64,000 nt of DNA from an uncultured Chloroflexota bacterium (GTDB taxonomy: Bacteria > Chloroflexota > UBA11872 > VXNJ01). The translations under genes were made by a program, and so were the position numbers. The first letter of the stretch is position 1; each line of letters starts with the position of its first letter. Positions 53,496 through 64,000 of this stretch are shown piece after piece. The notes under the pieces are model-generated. The model was not told the DNA's origin. It did no database searches and saw only the letters and a list, made by a program, of their open reading frames with translations. The stretch spans positions 29,509 to 93,508 of the forward strand of contig CAJWLF010000008.1 of NCBI GenBank assembly GCA_913043205.1, given 5' to 3'.

Positions 53496-55022
53496 ATGAC
53501 AAAAGATCCTTCTGAAATAGCAGAGCTGCTTAGGCAGCGAATCGAGTCAATTGATACTAGTGTTAGCGAATCAAATGTAGGTACGGTAGTCGAGGCAGGT
53601 GATGGCATAGCCCGTGTTTTTGGGCTGTCTGAAGCTCTTGCCGGTGAACTTCTGGAATTTCCTGATGAAGTCCTTGGAATGGCACTGAATTTGGAAGAGG
53701 ATTCCGTAGGTGCTGTTGTACTTGGGCAATTTGAAAATATACGCGAAGGAGATGAAGTACGTACGACGGGGCGAGTAGCCCAGGTTCCGGTTGGAGAGGC
53801 CCTCTTAGGTCGGGTTGTCAATGCGATTGGAGATCCTCTGGACGGACGTGGTCCTGTTGCCGCTGATGGCTATGAAGTGATAGAGAAAGTTGCCCCTGGG
53901 GTTATCGACCGGAAAAATGTTGACACCCCACTACAGACAGGAATTCGAGCTATTGACTCAATGGTGCCAATTGGGAGAGGGCAGCGCGAGCTAATAATCG
54001 GCGATCGTCAAATTGGTAAGACAGCCATAGTGCTGGACACTATTATCAATCAGCGTGACACCGGTGTTAAGTGCATATACGTTGCAGTTGGTCAAAAAGC
54101 AGGGCAGGTTGCCCAAGTTCGTGCGTTACTTGAAGAGCATGGTGCTATGGATCACACAATCATCGTGGCAGCCACTGCAAGTGATCCTGCTGGATTGCAG
54201 TATATCGCCCCATTTACCGGTTGTACCATGGGAGAGTACTTCCGTGACAAGGGTGAGCATGCATTGGTTATCTACGACGATCTTACTAAGCATGCGTGGG
54301 CCTATCGACAGATTTCGTTACTGCTCCGTCGCCCGCCTGGCCGAGAGGCTTACCCAGGAGATATTTTTTATCTGCACTCAAGGTTATTGGAGCGTGCCGC
54401 AAGCATGAGCGATGCTCTAGGGGGAGGAAGCCTAACGGCCCTACCTATCATTGAAACACAAGAAGGTGATCTTACAACGTATGTGCCAACCAATGTTATT
54501 TCAATCACTGACGGGCAGATATATGTTGAGCCAGATGCATTCAATGCTGGTTTTCGGCCTGCTGTAAATGCTGGTTTATCTGTTTCGAGAGTTGGGGGTG
54601 ATGCTCAGGTTAAGGCGATGCGTACGGTGGCCGGCGGTCTGAGACTGGATTTGGCACAGTATCGTGAAGTTGCTGCTTTTGCACAGTTTGGGTCTGATTT
54701 GGATGCCGCCACTCAACAACAGTTGACGCGCGGTCAGAGGTTGCTTGAACTACTTAAACAGGGTCAATTCGTACCGCAATCCTTGGCGAATCAAGTAGTA
54801 GCGATTAGAGCTGGTACTGCGGGGGCTATGGACAATGTGGCTCTTGATGATGTTGCTAGATGCCTTGATGAACTTATTGAATTTATGAGGGCATCACACA
54901 GCGATTTAATGTCTAGAATTACGGACACTGGATTATTACCTGATGAAGATCTTGAGGCTCTGGATGGAGCATTGACGGCGTTTATAGACAACCAATTTGT
55001 AGCCAGTGGGGATGGCCAATAA
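53496..55022 (+). CDS. atpA: ATP synthase F1 subunit alpha
   Basis: 508-residue non-catalytic nucleotide-binding subunit. The P-loop reads [11 protein letters not shown] (the usual GDRQTGKT with Ile for Thr), and later landmarks are [40 protein letters not shown] and [11 protein letters not shown]. Full length, 6 nt after atpH. Confidence 0.97.
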   Translation: MTKDPSEIAELLRQRIESIDTSVSESNVGTVVEAGDGIARVFGLSEALAGELLEFPDEVLGMALNLEEDSVGAVVLGQFENIREGDEVRTTGRVAQVPVGEALLGRVVNAIGDPLDGRGPVAADGYEVIEKVAPGVIDRKNVDTPLQTGIRAIDSMVPIGRGQRELIIGDRQIGKTAIVLDTIINQRDTGVKCIYVAVGQKAGQVAQVRALLEEHGAMDHTIIVAATASDPAGLQYIAPFTGCTMGEYFRDKGEHALVIYDDLTKHAWAYRQISLLLRRPPGREAYPGDIFYLHSRLLERAASMSDALGGGSLTALPIIETQEGDLTTYVPTNVISITDGQIYVEPDAFNAGFRPAVNAGLSVSRVGGDAQVKAMRTVAGGLRLDLAQYREVAAFAQFGSDLDAATQQQLTRGQRLLELLKQGQFVPQSLANQVVAIRAGTAGAMDNVALDDVARCLDELIEFMRASHSDLMSRITDTGLLPDEDLEALDGALTAFIDNQFVASGDGQ

Positions 55023-55028
55023 TCTCCT

Positions 55029-55916
55029 ATGCCAAGTTTACGCGATGTCCGCATGAGAATCAGAGGCATTGACTCTACACGCCAAATCACTAGGGCGATG
55101 CAACTTGTAGCTACGTCTAAGATGTTTCGTGCCCAAGATGCAGTACAAAAAGCTAGGCCCTATGCTGAAAAACTGACGTATGTGTTGGGATCGTTAGTTG
55201 CTGCGATTCCAGAATACGAAGATCCTAATCCGTTTCTGGTGAGACGAGATGAAAACAAGGTGGCTGTGGTGGTATTCACTAGCAACCGAGGCCTAGCTGG
55301 TGCTGTCAACTCCAATGTGGTTCGACAAACTATCGAACATATTGAACAACTCAGGTCTGCTAATCCAGGTGTTGATGTATCTATCATTGGGATCGGCAAA
55401 GTGGGTGTTCGCATGTTGAACAAAGTAGCGCCGATCCACAGCTCTTATCTCGACGTACCAGATCAGCCTTCGGTTTCTGACGTTTCAACCATTACAGATC
55501 TTGCCAAAAACCTTTATGAAAGCAGGGAATTTGATGCAATTGACGTCGTGTTTCCTAGCTTTGTTAACACTATTAATCAATCTCCTTCGATAAGTAGATT
55601 GCTGCCGATAGAACCGGTGGAGCATAAGGGAGAGGAATTGACCAACGTGAATGCTCCGAATTACATATATGAGCCGAGCGCTGTTAGCGTTTTGAAAACA
55701 TTAATTCCACGCTACTTGGAGATTGCTATGTACAGATTCGCCCTTGAGGCGTCTGCTAGTGAGCACAGTGCACGCATGGTTGCTATGCGAAATGCTACAG
55801 ATAATGCAAGTGAGTTAATTGATGACCTGACGTTGTTGTATAACAGACAACGCCAGTCCGCTATTACCAGTGAAATGATTGATATTGCTTCGGGGGCTAG
55901 TGCGCTCTCACAGTAA
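55029..55916 (+). CDS. atpG: ATP synthase F1 subunit gamma
   Basis: 295-residue rotor shaft: N-terminal helix RMRIRGIDSTRQITRAMQLV, central Rossmann part VVVFTSNRGLAGAVNSNVV, and C-terminal helix EHSARMVAMRNATDNASELI followed by LTLLYNRQRQSAITSEMIDI. Six nt after atpA. Confidence 0.97.
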   Translation: MPSLRDVRMRIRGIDSTRQITRAMQLVATSKMFRAQDAVQKARPYAEKLTYVLGSLVAAIPEYEDPNPFLVRRDENKVAVVVFTSNRGLAGAVNSNVVRQTIEHIEQLRSANPGVDVSIIGIGKVGVRMLNKVAPIHSSYLDVPDQPSVSDVSTITDLAKNLYESREFDAIDVVFPSFVNTINQSPSISRLLPIEPVEHKGEELTNVNAPNYIYEPSAVSVLKTLIPRYLEIAMYRFALEASASEHSARMVAMRNATDNASELIDDLTLLYNRQRQSAITSEMIDIASGASALSQ

Positions 55917-57341
<1,425 letters not shown>

Positions 57342-57366
57342 ATGGATAGTAGTGGATACATTGTCA

Positions 57367-57795
57367 ATGGCTAATCTTGCAGTTGAATTAGTAACACCCG
57401 AAAGAACTTTCTTATTGGACGAGTCCAATAAGAAGATTGACAATGTTGACGCAGTGATAACTACGGGTACTGAGGGAGAGATGACTATTCTTCCTAACCA
57501 TGCCCCCTTAATCACGGCTTTGGCGCCGGGTTTGCTGACTTTACGGAGTTCTGTTGGAGAGACGGTTTTTGCGGTTAGTGGAGGGTTTTTAGAGGTAAAT
57601 GTAAACGTGGTGAGTGTTCTAGCTGATGCGGCGGAGTGCTCTCATGAAATTGATGTTGAACGCGCTAAAGCTGCGCGTGATAGGGCTCGTGAAATAATTG
57701 ATACTGCAGTAGACTCGGATGAAGCTATGAGTGCGCGTGGCGCTCTTTCCAGAGCGCTAGGCAGACTGCGTGCCGCTGAACGCGGCGATCGCTAA
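57367..57795 (+). CDS. atpC: ATP synthase F1 subunit epsilon
   Basis: About 142 residues from ATG 57367: beta-sandwich with EMTILPNHAPLITALAPGLL and FAVSGGFLEVNVNVVSVLAD, then a helical hairpin RAKAARDRAREIIDTAV and ALSRALGRLRAAE. The same frame is open upstream inside atpD, but family similarity begins at AVELVTPERTFLL, so the internal ATG is used. Last atp gene; murA starts 11 nt later. Confidence 0.95.
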   Translation: MANLAVELVTPERTFLLDESNKKIDNVDAVITTGTEGEMTILPNHAPLITALAPGLLTLRSSVGETVFAVSGGFLEVNVNVVSVLADAAECSHEIDVERAKAARDRAREIIDTAVDSDEAMSARGALSRALGRLRAAERGDR

Positions 57796-57806
57796 AGGCG
57801 GATGAA

Positions 57807-59138
57807 ATGACTGGGGTGGCCGCAGATGATGGGCCGAGATTAAAGGTCCCTGACCGTCTGGTCGTTGAGGGTGGTAATCGTTTGGTAGGGTCGGTCGATA
57901 TACCGGGAGCGAAGAATGCGGCGCTTCCTATGATTGCCGCTACTTTACTGACAGATGAAACTTGTCAGCTGACAAACGTTCCTCTGATTGAGGATGTCGA
58001 AATTATGGTGGAATTAGTTCGACGGCTAGGTGCCGACGTTAGCTTTGATAGGTCTGCAAGGACACTTACTATCACAGCATCTAGCATTACTTCTACGGAA
58101 CCAGATGCCGAACTGGTCAGCATTATGAGAGCATCATTTTTAGTTGTAGGGCCGTTGTTGAGTCGTTTTGGGCGTATTGAGTGTATACATCCTGGTGGTT
58201 GTGAACTTGGCGTCAGACCGGTGAATGTTGACATCACTGGATTTCGAGCCATGGGTGCTAGGATTGACGTAGAGCCTTCTCAATATAGTGCCATAGCTGA
58301 CCGCTTAGATGGGGCACACGTGTATTTAGACTATCCCAGTCACACTGGCACTGAAAACCTGGTTATGGCCGCTACTTTAGCAAGAGGGTATACGACTATT
58401 GTCCACGCTTCTCGCGAGCCTGAGGTTATACAGCTAATACAGTTTCTCAAGTCGATGGGTGCAGATATTAGGGGAGAAGGAACTAGTGTTATTCAGATTC
58501 GGGGTCGAGGTAGGCTATATGGTACGGGATATCGAGTGATGCCTGACCGGATGGTGGCTGGTACTTTTGCGATTGCGGTCGGTATGTGCGGTGGTGCAGT
58601 AGTGTTAAATGATGTGAATTATGGTGATTTGGAACCAGTATTGCATAAATTAGCTGAAGTAGGAGCTGATGTCGAACGTGAAGAAGAATGTATAACTGTG
58701 AGGTCTGAAGGCAAATTAATGGCGACTGAGGTACATAGCATGCCTCACCCAGGATTTCCTACAGATAAGCAGGCAGAAATGGGGGTGCTTTTGACTCAAG
58801 CAGACGGGGATAGCGTAGTGGTTGAACGAGTTTTTGATAGTCGATTTGGATATGTGAATGCATTGCGTGATATGGGAGCCCGTATAGAAGTAAACGGTAC
58901 TCGGGCAGTCATTAATGGTGTGAGTCGTTTGAAAGGTAGCAGGCTTACCGCCGGAAACGATCTCCGCTCAGGCGCAGCACTGACCCTAGCTGGGTTAGTC
59001 GCAGAAGGGGTCACTACAATTGATTCTGTACGTTTTATTCAGAGGGGATATGAGGATCTTGCACGTGACCTAGCTATGATTGGAGCTAATGTGCATGTAG
59101 ATTCATATGTAGAATCTAATTTATCGTCTGCGATTTAG
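57807..59138 (+). CDS. murA: UDP-N-acetylglucosamine 1-carboxyvinyltransferase
   Basis: 443-residue EPSP-synthase-fold enzyme for the first committed step of peptidoglycan synthesis. Motifs: VDIPGAKNAALPMIAATLLT (Lys binding the substrate), PGGCELGVRPVNVDITGF with the catalytic Cys (the fosfomycin target in this family), and GNDLRSGAALTLAGLVAEG with the R-S-G end motif. It follows atpC by 11 nt, so wall synthesis is probably co-transcribed with ATP synthase. Confidence 0.97.
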   Translation: MTGVAADDGPRLKVPDRLVVEGGNRLVGSVDIPGAKNAALPMIAATLLTDETCQLTNVPLIEDVEIMVELVRRLGADVSFDRSARTLTITASSITSTEPDAELVSIMRASFLVVGPLLSRFGRIECIHPGGCELGVRPVNVDITGFRAMGARIDVEPSQYSAIADRLDGAHVYLDYPSHTGTENLVMAATLARGYTTIVHASREPEVIQLIQFLKSMGADIRGEGTSVIQIRGRGRLYGTGYRVMPDRMVAGTFAIAVGMCGGAVVLNDVNYGDLEPVLHKLAEVGADVEREEECITVRSEGKLMATEVHSMPHPGFPTDKQAEMGVLLTQADGDSVVVERVFDSRFGYVNALRDMGARIEVNGTRAVINGVSRLKGSRLTAGNDLRSGAALTLAGLVAEGVTTIDSVRFIQRGYEDLARDLAMIGANVHVDSYVESNLSSAI

Positions 59139-59156
59139 TGAGGAATTACTTTAACT

Positions 59157-60161
59157 TTGTTTGGACCTCGACAACTTGGAGTTGATTTAGGAACCGTCAA
59201 CGTTGTGGTTTACGCGCGTGGGCGCGGTGTAGTGATGAGCGAACCTTCTGTAGTAGCTGTGAGCATGCCTGATCGTGAGATTCAAGCTGTGGGCAAAGAA
59301 GCTCGCAACATGGTCGGACGTAATCCGGACAGCATCAGTATCATGCACCCTATGCGAGAGGGTGTGATAGCGGACTTCCTAGTTACAGAAGCGATGCTTC
59401 GCTATTTCATTCGGCGTATATGTGGACGAATACGATTGTTTCAGCCTGACATGATGATTTCAGTGCCGACAGGTGTTACTGATGTGGAGCGTCGTGCGGT
59501 CAGAGATGCTGCACTTTCAGCTGGTTGTCGCACTGCCGTATTGATCCCTGAACCATTGGCTGCGGCTATAGGTGCTCAGATTCCGATATCAGCCCCCAGT
59601 GGGAACATGATCGTTAACGTGGGGGGTGGTACAACAGAAATCGCCGTAATTTCTCTAAACGACATTGTGGTATCTAAATCTATTCGAATAGCCGGTAACA
59701 CTCTTGATTTGGCTATTTCGAATTACGTCAGACGAAAATATAACTTATTGATTGGAAATCCAACTGCTGAATCAATCAAATTGCAGATTGGGAGTGCGAC
59801 GCAAATGGAGGAAGCCATTCCTATGGATGTAAGAGGTAGGGATCAAATCGGTGGGTTACCTCGCACTGTCACTGTGACCTCTGATGAGATTACGGAAGCT
59901 ATGCTTGATCCCATCAATGCAATCGTACGTTCGGTAAAATCCGTTCTCGAGGAGACCCCCCCTGAATTGTCGGCTGATATTATCGATCGAGGCGTAGTGA
60001 TGACTGGTGGTGGGAGTATGTTGAAAAATTTTGATCAACTTTTGACTCAGGAGACAGGAGTTCCTTGTGTTTTAGCGGATAAGCCTTTGCTCTGTGTGGC
60101 TTTAGGAACTGGGATAGCGTTAGAACATTTCGAGTTACTCAGTAAAGTGCTGAAATCGTAG
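59157..60161 (+). CDS. mreB: rod-shape-determining protein MreB
   Basis: 334-residue bacterial actin that organises cell-wall growth. Phosphate 1 motif LGVDLGTVNVVVYARG, PTGVTDVERRAVRDAALSAG, phosphate 2 IVNVGGGTTEIAVISL, adenosine motif VVMTGGGSML. TTG at 59157 is the start, with GAGGAATT upstream. It implies a rod-shaped or elongating cell with a wall, fitting murA beside it. Confidence 0.95.
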   Translation: MFGPRQLGVDLGTVNVVVYARGRGVVMSEPSVVAVSMPDREIQAVGKEARNMVGRNPDSISIMHPMREGVIADFLVTEAMLRYFIRRICGRIRLFQPDMMISVPTGVTDVERRAVRDAALSAGCRTAVLIPEPLAAAIGAQIPISAPSGNMIVNVGGGTTEIAVISLNDIVVSKSIRIAGNTLDLAISNYVRRKYNLLIGNPTAESIKLQIGSATQMEEAIPMDVRGRDQIGGLPRTVTVTSDEITEAMLDPINAIVRSVKSVLEETPPELSADIIDRGVVMTGGGSMLKNFDQLLTQETGVPCVLADKPLLCVALGTGIALEHFELLSKVLKS

Positions 60162-60173
60162 AGGGAGTTTTTG

Positions 60174-61151
60174 ATGAATAAGGTGTGGAGATTCATGCAG
60201 ACATATCCGATGCCGGAGGCAGAATTGGACATATTGCGTGAAGTTGGCGAGCTGGTACAGGTATTTGATGATGATCCCGCAGTCTTGGCCAAGGCTGTTA
60301 TCGACGTTGATGCGATTATTGCCGGAACGGAACCTATTACCCGGGAGGTTATTGAATCCGGGAATAAATTAAAGGTGATTGGAAGGTTTGGGGCTGGTGT
60401 CGATTCGGTTGATGTAAAGGCTGCTACAGCTGCTGGTATACCAATTCTGAATACTCCTTCGGTTAATGCACAAACAGTTGCTGAGCATACTGTTGCTTTG
60501 ATTCTTGCAGTTACACGACTTGTAGCTTGGGCCGACAAATCAGTTAGGGTAAAGCAATTTGAAGAGAGATCTAGGCTTATTGGATCTGAGCTGGATGGCA
60601 AGGTCCTTGGTATTGTCGGATTAGGTGACATAGGTTCACGGGTGGCTGTTTCTATGGTTAAGGGTTTCAATGTGAAGCTATTGGTGCATACTAGGAATCC
60701 TGATGCTAGACGGCTTGTAGATTTGGGGCTTGAAGGTGAATTTGTGTCCATGGACGAACTCGTTGCAAATTCTGACATAGTGAGCTTGCAGGTTCCATTG
60801 AATGATTCAACCATAGGATTGATGTCCAGAGATCGTATATTTGATATGAAGGCAGGATCTTACTTGGTGAACACCACGCGCGGTGCAGTCGTAGACGAAA
60901 TAGCATTAGTTGAAGCACTTAAATCCGGTCACCTTCGAGGAGCAGGTATTGATGTTTATGCTATGGAGCCACCGAAGAAAGACCACCCTTTTTTCGACAT
61001 TCCATCTATTGTAGTTACTCCCCATATAGCTTCAAACTCAGATGAATCGTTTAGCCGGATGGGTCAACTTATTAACTGCAGTGTGATTTCATACTTGAAC
61101 GGTGAGTTTCCACCAAACTGTGTTAACCCTGAAGTGTACCCGTCAGATTAG
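60174..61151 (+). CDS. D-isomer 2-hydroxyacid dehydrogenase (phosphoglycerate dehydrogenase-like)
   Basis: 325 residues with the NAD-binding domain LGIVGLGDIGSRVAVSMV, catalytic Arg in GRFGAGVDSVDV (near the first segment) and NTTRGAVVDEIALVEAL, and active His in VVTPHIASNSDESFSR. There is no ACT domain, so it is either a short SerA or a dehydrogenase for another 2-hydroxyacid. ATG 60174 has GGGAGTT upstream. It ends 19 nt before the convergent folE. Confidence 0.88.
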   Translation: MNKVWRFMQTYPMPEAELDILREVGELVQVFDDDPAVLAKAVIDVDAIIAGTEPITREVIESGNKLKVIGRFGAGVDSVDVKAATAAGIPILNTPSVNAQTVAEHTVALILAVTRLVAWADKSVRVKQFEERSRLIGSELDGKVLGIVGLGDIGSRVAVSMVKGFNVKLLVHTRNPDARRLVDLGLEGEFVSMDELVANSDIVSLQVPLNDSTIGLMSRDRIFDMKAGSYLVNTTRGAVVDEIALVEALKSGHLRGAGIDVYAMEPPKKDHPFFDIPSIVVTPHIASNSDESFSRMGQLINCSVISYLNGEFPPNCVNPEVYPSD

Positions 61152-61169
61152 GTGCTTTGCAGGGTTTGC

Positions 61170-61730
61170 TTAGGAATTATTCAATGACAGCAAAAATTCG
61201 TTTCTCGTTGATGGCATTGTCCTAAACACCCCTCTTGTGACAGTTGTAATCATGGTGCTGCCTGGCTTCTTGATGCCGCGCATGCTCATGCAAAGGTGTT
61301 CTGCCTTAATACGCACTGCCACTCCTCTAGGATCTAATACTTCTTCTATACAATCTGCAATTTCCACTGTTATCCGTTCTTGGATTTGAGGTCTCCTTGC
61401 CAGTATGTCGACAAGTCGTCCAATTTTGCTCAATCCTACAACTCTGTCCGATGGGATGTATGCAACGGCCACTGTACCTATAAAGGGCATCAAGTGGTGT
61501 TCGCACATTGAGTGAAATGGTATGTCTTTTACCATTACCATTTCATCATATGGTTGATCAAAGGTAGTCCCTAAAACGGCTTTTGGGTCTTCTGTTAGCC
61601 CGCTAAAAAGCTCCTGGTACATTCGGGCAACTCGCTGGGGAGTTTCTATTAGTCCATCACGATCTGGATCTTCCCCAATATGGTTTAGGATGATCCTGAC
61701 TGCTGACTCTAGTTCATCCTGCCTTTTCAT
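61170..61730 (-). CDS. folE: GTP cyclohydrolase I
   Basis: 186-residue type IA enzyme that opens the folate pathway by making dihydroneopterin triphosphate. Zinc ligands Cys76, His79 and Cys147 are present in [14 protein letters not shown] and [10 protein letters not shown], as are [19 protein letters not shown] and PGSTMITT. It works with FolB encoded just upstream on the same strand. Confidence 0.97.
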   Translation of the reverse strand: MKRQDELESAVRIILNHIGEDPDRDGLIETPQRVARMYQELFSGLTEDPKAVLGTTFDQPYDEMVMVKDIPFHSMCEHHLMPFIGTVAVAYIPSDRVVGLSKIGRLVDILARRPQIQERITVEIADCIEEVLDPRGVAVRIKAEHLCMSMRGIKKPGSTMITTVTRGVFRTMPSTRNEFLLSLNNS

Positions 61731-61837
61731 TGTTTGGGCCTAACATCACGTTTGGTATTGGAATACCGTTTTCGATATAAAATCACAATCCGTTGCTCGC
61801 CTTAGTCGTTATCGGTATTAATCAGTGCCCCATGATC

Positions 61838-62203
61838 CTACTGAGTACGAGTGATGCTGACAACTGCAGAGTCCAGAGGGCCGGCTATAGGTACAGATGG
61901 CTTGCGAATTACGACTTGTACCTGTTCAATGAGATCAGATGTTGCGAGTAAACTTGTTGATATTTGTTCCGCGCAAGTTTCTAGTAGATTTAGTGAAGGG
62001 CCTTCCATTACTTTTTTGACGGCCGTATACGCGAGACCGTAATCAACGGTGTCATCCAGGCTGTCTGATCGACCTGCTTTTTCTAATCGACAGTGCAGAA
62101 TTACCGTTACGGAGAACCGCTGTCCTAAACTACGTTCTTCAGATTTGTTGCCATGGTATCCATAAAAAATCATGTTTTCCAGCATGATTGTGTCTGTAGT
62201 CAA
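61838..62203 (-). CDS. folB: dihydroneopterin aldolase
   Basis: 121-residue T-fold enzyme of folate synthesis. Motifs: MIFYGYHGNKSEERSLGQRF, DDTVDYGLAYTAVKKVME, the Glu in NLLETCAEQIS and the Lys in VIRKPSVPI. It starts 10 nt after the cysS stop and precedes folE by about 107 nt. Confidence 0.93.
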   Translation of the reverse strand: MTTDTIMLENMIFYGYHGNKSEERSLGQRFSVTVILHCRLEKAGRSDSLDDTVDYGLAYTAVKKVMEGPSLNLLETCAEQISTSLLATSDLIEQVQVVIRKPSVPIAGPLDSAVVSITRTQ

Positions 62204-62212
62204 TGGTATAGC

Positions 62213-62905
62213 CTAACCTATTCTCCAGGTGGTACCTTTGGAGTCGTCTTCGATGATCACTCCTAGGTCTAGCAAACTGTTTCGAATGTGATCGGCCAAC
62301 GTCCAGTTCTTCTTTTCACGAAGAGTTGCTCGTAGTTCTATCAACAGTTCAATGTAAGGCTTTATTTCACGTGATGGATTGGTTCGGTCATCCAGCTTGA
62401 TTCCAAGTACAGACGTTAAGGATAATAAATCCGCCTTAGATTGTGCCACACTAGTTTCTGAACAACTGCTGGCAAGTCTGTTGATAGATCTCGCTAAATC
62501 GAACAGGCAACCTATGGCTGCTGCTGTGTTGAGATCGGCATCCATGGCTTCATAAAAAAGCTTTTTCGTTATTATGCAAGCATCTTGTAATTCAGTGTCT
62601 TTGGCTGGGTTTGGGCTGCTGTTCGAATGTTGGGCTCGCAGTGCTCCTTGTAGTCGGTGAAACCCGGCTGAGGCTTGTGGAAGTGAGTCTTCTGTGAAGT
62701 CAACAGGTGCTCGATAGTGCGTTGACAACAAATATAATCGTATGGCGTTTGGCGAAAACTTATTGAAAATATTTTCAAGAGTAATGAAATTACCCATAGA
62801 GTGGCCCATTTTTTCCCCTCCGATTCTCAGTACTCCGACGTGGAACCAGTGGTGCACAAATGGAGATGTTCCGAACCCAGCTTCGGCTTGGGCCTGCTCA
62901 TAGGG
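62213..62905 (-). CDS. cysS: cysteinyl-tRNA synthetase, C-terminal part
   Basis: The minus-strand segment from about 62905 to the stop encodes the second half of class I CysRS: SPFVHHWFHVGVLRIGGEKM, GHSMGNFITLENIFNKFSPN, RLYLLSTHYRAPVDF, and a helical end domain with EKKNWTLADHIRNSLLDLGV. The KMSKS loop reads KMGHS, so its second Lys is His. The catalytic N-terminal half (HIGH, zinc site) is missing: the frame runs instead into MutS sequence. The true gene is probably whole in the organism and cut here by an assembly join. Confidence 0.85.
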   Translation of the reverse strand, partial: PYEQAQAEAGFGTSPFVHHWFHVGVLRIGGEKMGHSMGNFITLENIFNKFSPNAIRLYLLSTHYRAPVDFTEDSLPQASAGFHRLQGALRAQHSNSSPNPAKDTELQDACIITKKLFYEAMDADLNTAAAIGCLFDLARSINRLASSCSETSVAQSKADLLSLTSVLGIKLDDRTNPSREIKPYIELLIELRATLREKKNWTLADHIRNSLLDLGVIIEDDSKGTTWRIG

Positions 62906-63409
62906 GAAAAATGAACTTTTGGATGGATGATAAATGGCATGAATGATGGCATCATCCACCAATACTTCTCGCGCATCCAATCGCAGCAATTCATTTTGGA
63001 CCTCTTCAATACTTGAACATTCATCGCATTTAAATGCGCCTGTGGAGGCATCAACAAATGCCAATCCAAATGATTGTCGGAATCGACAAATTGCAACCAA
63101 ATAATTGGAGGCATCGGCATCCAATACAGGATCCAACTGCGCGGTTCCCGGGGTGACAATTCGAACCACTTCTCGAGGGGCCGGGCCTTTGGCATCCGTG
63201 GGGGCATCCATTTGCTCACAAATGGCCACCTTGTATCCATCTTTAACCAACTTGGAGATATAATTTTCAGCGGCATGAAAGGGAACGCCACACATGGGAA
63301 TGCGAGCATTGTCTTTCCCACGTCCGGTTAATGTGAGGGACAACGCCTTTGATGCAACACGTGCATCATCATGAAACATTTCATAAAAATCACCCAATCG
63401 AAAAAACTC
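62906..63409 (-). CDS. MutS N-terminal fragment fused in frame to cysS
   Basis: This stretch encodes the mismatch-recognition and connector part of MutS: FFRLGDFYEMFHDDARVASK, IPMCGVPFHAAENYISKLVK, DGYKVAICEQMDAP and VVRIVTPGTAQLD, then a connector strand ending VQNELLRLDAREVLVDD. The FxE-type motif (GDFYEMF) is intact. Neither the start nor the ATPase part is present. It sits between cysS and an epimerase in one open frame, so it is almost surely a foreign piece joined by assembly. Confidence 0.85.
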
Positions 63410-63466
63410 ACCCCCAAAAACGGTGAAAACTCGCCCAAAACCCGTCCAGAACTCATCCAAAACCCG

Positions 63467-64000
63467 CGAGAGGTTAATTATTTTGCCTGTACACATTGCT
63501 GATCCTGTAAAATCATTGGTTACAGTATCAAATCTCATGAACTCAGACAATCCATATACTGTTCCATTTCTCAATGAAACTGGAGCAAATTTTGAATCAG
63601 CTAATTTCAGTATTTTTTTTTCAGCATCAACTTTACTTTTAGCGTAGTCAGTTTTAGGGTCAACAGGAGAAGTTTCATCTACTGTATCTAAGTTAGATTC
63701 TCCATACATGATACAACTTGAAGAGAACAAGAATCTTGATACACCTACTGATTTACATAAATTTGCTAATCTCACAGAACCTAAGTTGTTTATTTGACTA
63801 GTCCAAGTTGAATTTAAATTTCCTATTGGATCATTACTTAATGCTGCAAGATGAAAAACAGTATCTATTCCTTCTAGATCAATTTTGGTAATTTCTCTTA
63901 AATCTTTTTTTATTGATTGATATAAAGATTTTGTTGGATATTCATCAAATCTACAATCTTCGAAATAACCATTATCTATCCCAATTACTTCATGTCCCAA
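63467..64000 (-). CDS. NAD-dependent epimerase/dehydratase fragment, extended SDR family
   Basis: The frame runs off the window edge and holds residues of an extended SDR sugar-nucleotide epimerase: GHEVIGIDNGYFEDCRFDEY, DTVFHLAALSNDPIGN, FLFSSSCIMYGESN, and the catalytic Tyr-x3-Lys in DYAKSKVDAEKK, then VSLRNGTVYGLS. The N-terminal nucleotide motif lies beyond the window. The segment is clearly more A+T-rich than the rest. It joins the MutS piece through about 60 nt (63410-63466) with no family similarity. Confidence 0.8.

Overview
The window reads as a chromosomal segment of a free-living, moderately A+T-rich bacterium. Housekeeping genes (obgE, rpsF-ssb-rpsR, coaX-coaBC, recJ, relA/spoT, an F-type ATP synthase operon running into murA and mreB, folE-folB-cysS) are interleaved with a long accessory stretch. 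That stretch carries two sulfatase-family proteins, two phytanoyl-CoA dioxygenase-like enzymes, two thiamine-diphosphate enzymes, GMC, Gfo/Idh and SDR oxidoreductases, creatininase-family proteins, decayed enolase-superfamily and methyltransferase genes, and secreted beta-helix and toroid-like proteins. This repertoire, with frequent TTG/GTG starts and single-membrane-style lipoproteins, resembles marine Chloroflexota of the SAR202/Dehalococcoidia type. The assignment is an inference from gene content, not from a marker phylogeny.

Layout. 0-3 kb: a partial PIG-L-like gene, obgE and the S6/SSB/S18 operon. 3-7.8 kb: an alpha/beta hydrolase, a secreted thioredoxin-like protein, an OsmC-family gene interrupted by an in-frame UGA, a GNAT and a zinc-finger protein, and an AhpD-like protein. 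8-31 kb: the accessory catabolic region. 30.8-36.4 kb: a truncated tRNA-Leu copy, an MFS exporter, a secreted M23-like protein, the intact tRNA-Leu(UAA) and a creatininase-family pair. 36.4-50.5 kb: coenzyme A synthesis, RecJ, RelA/SpoT, an M24-like protein, a glycerate kinase, a LysM protein, a beta-propeller protein and a solute-binding lipoprotein. 50.8-61.1 kb: a 41-residue membrane peptide, atpI-atpBEFHAGDC, murA, mreB and a SerA-like dehydrogenase. 61.2-64 kb: folE, folB and the 3' part of cysS. The cysS frame then runs into a MutS piece and an NAD-epimerase piece, which looks like a chimeric contig end.

The most interesting signal is the OsmC-family gene at 5203-5691. A single in-frame TGA lies exactly where the family has its reactive cysteine. 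Both flanks stay open in the same frame, the second conserved Cys is present, and a 6-bp hairpin with a UGGAG loop begins 19 nt after the UGA, its loop 25 nt after it. This is the expected pattern for a bacterial selenoprotein. Other points worth checking are a sulfatase with Thr at the formylglycine position, a RelA/SpoT protein with two Cys-Cys domains, a degenerate creatininase overlapping an intact one, two pseudogenes with large internal deletions, and a duplicated tRNA-Leu 3' segment.
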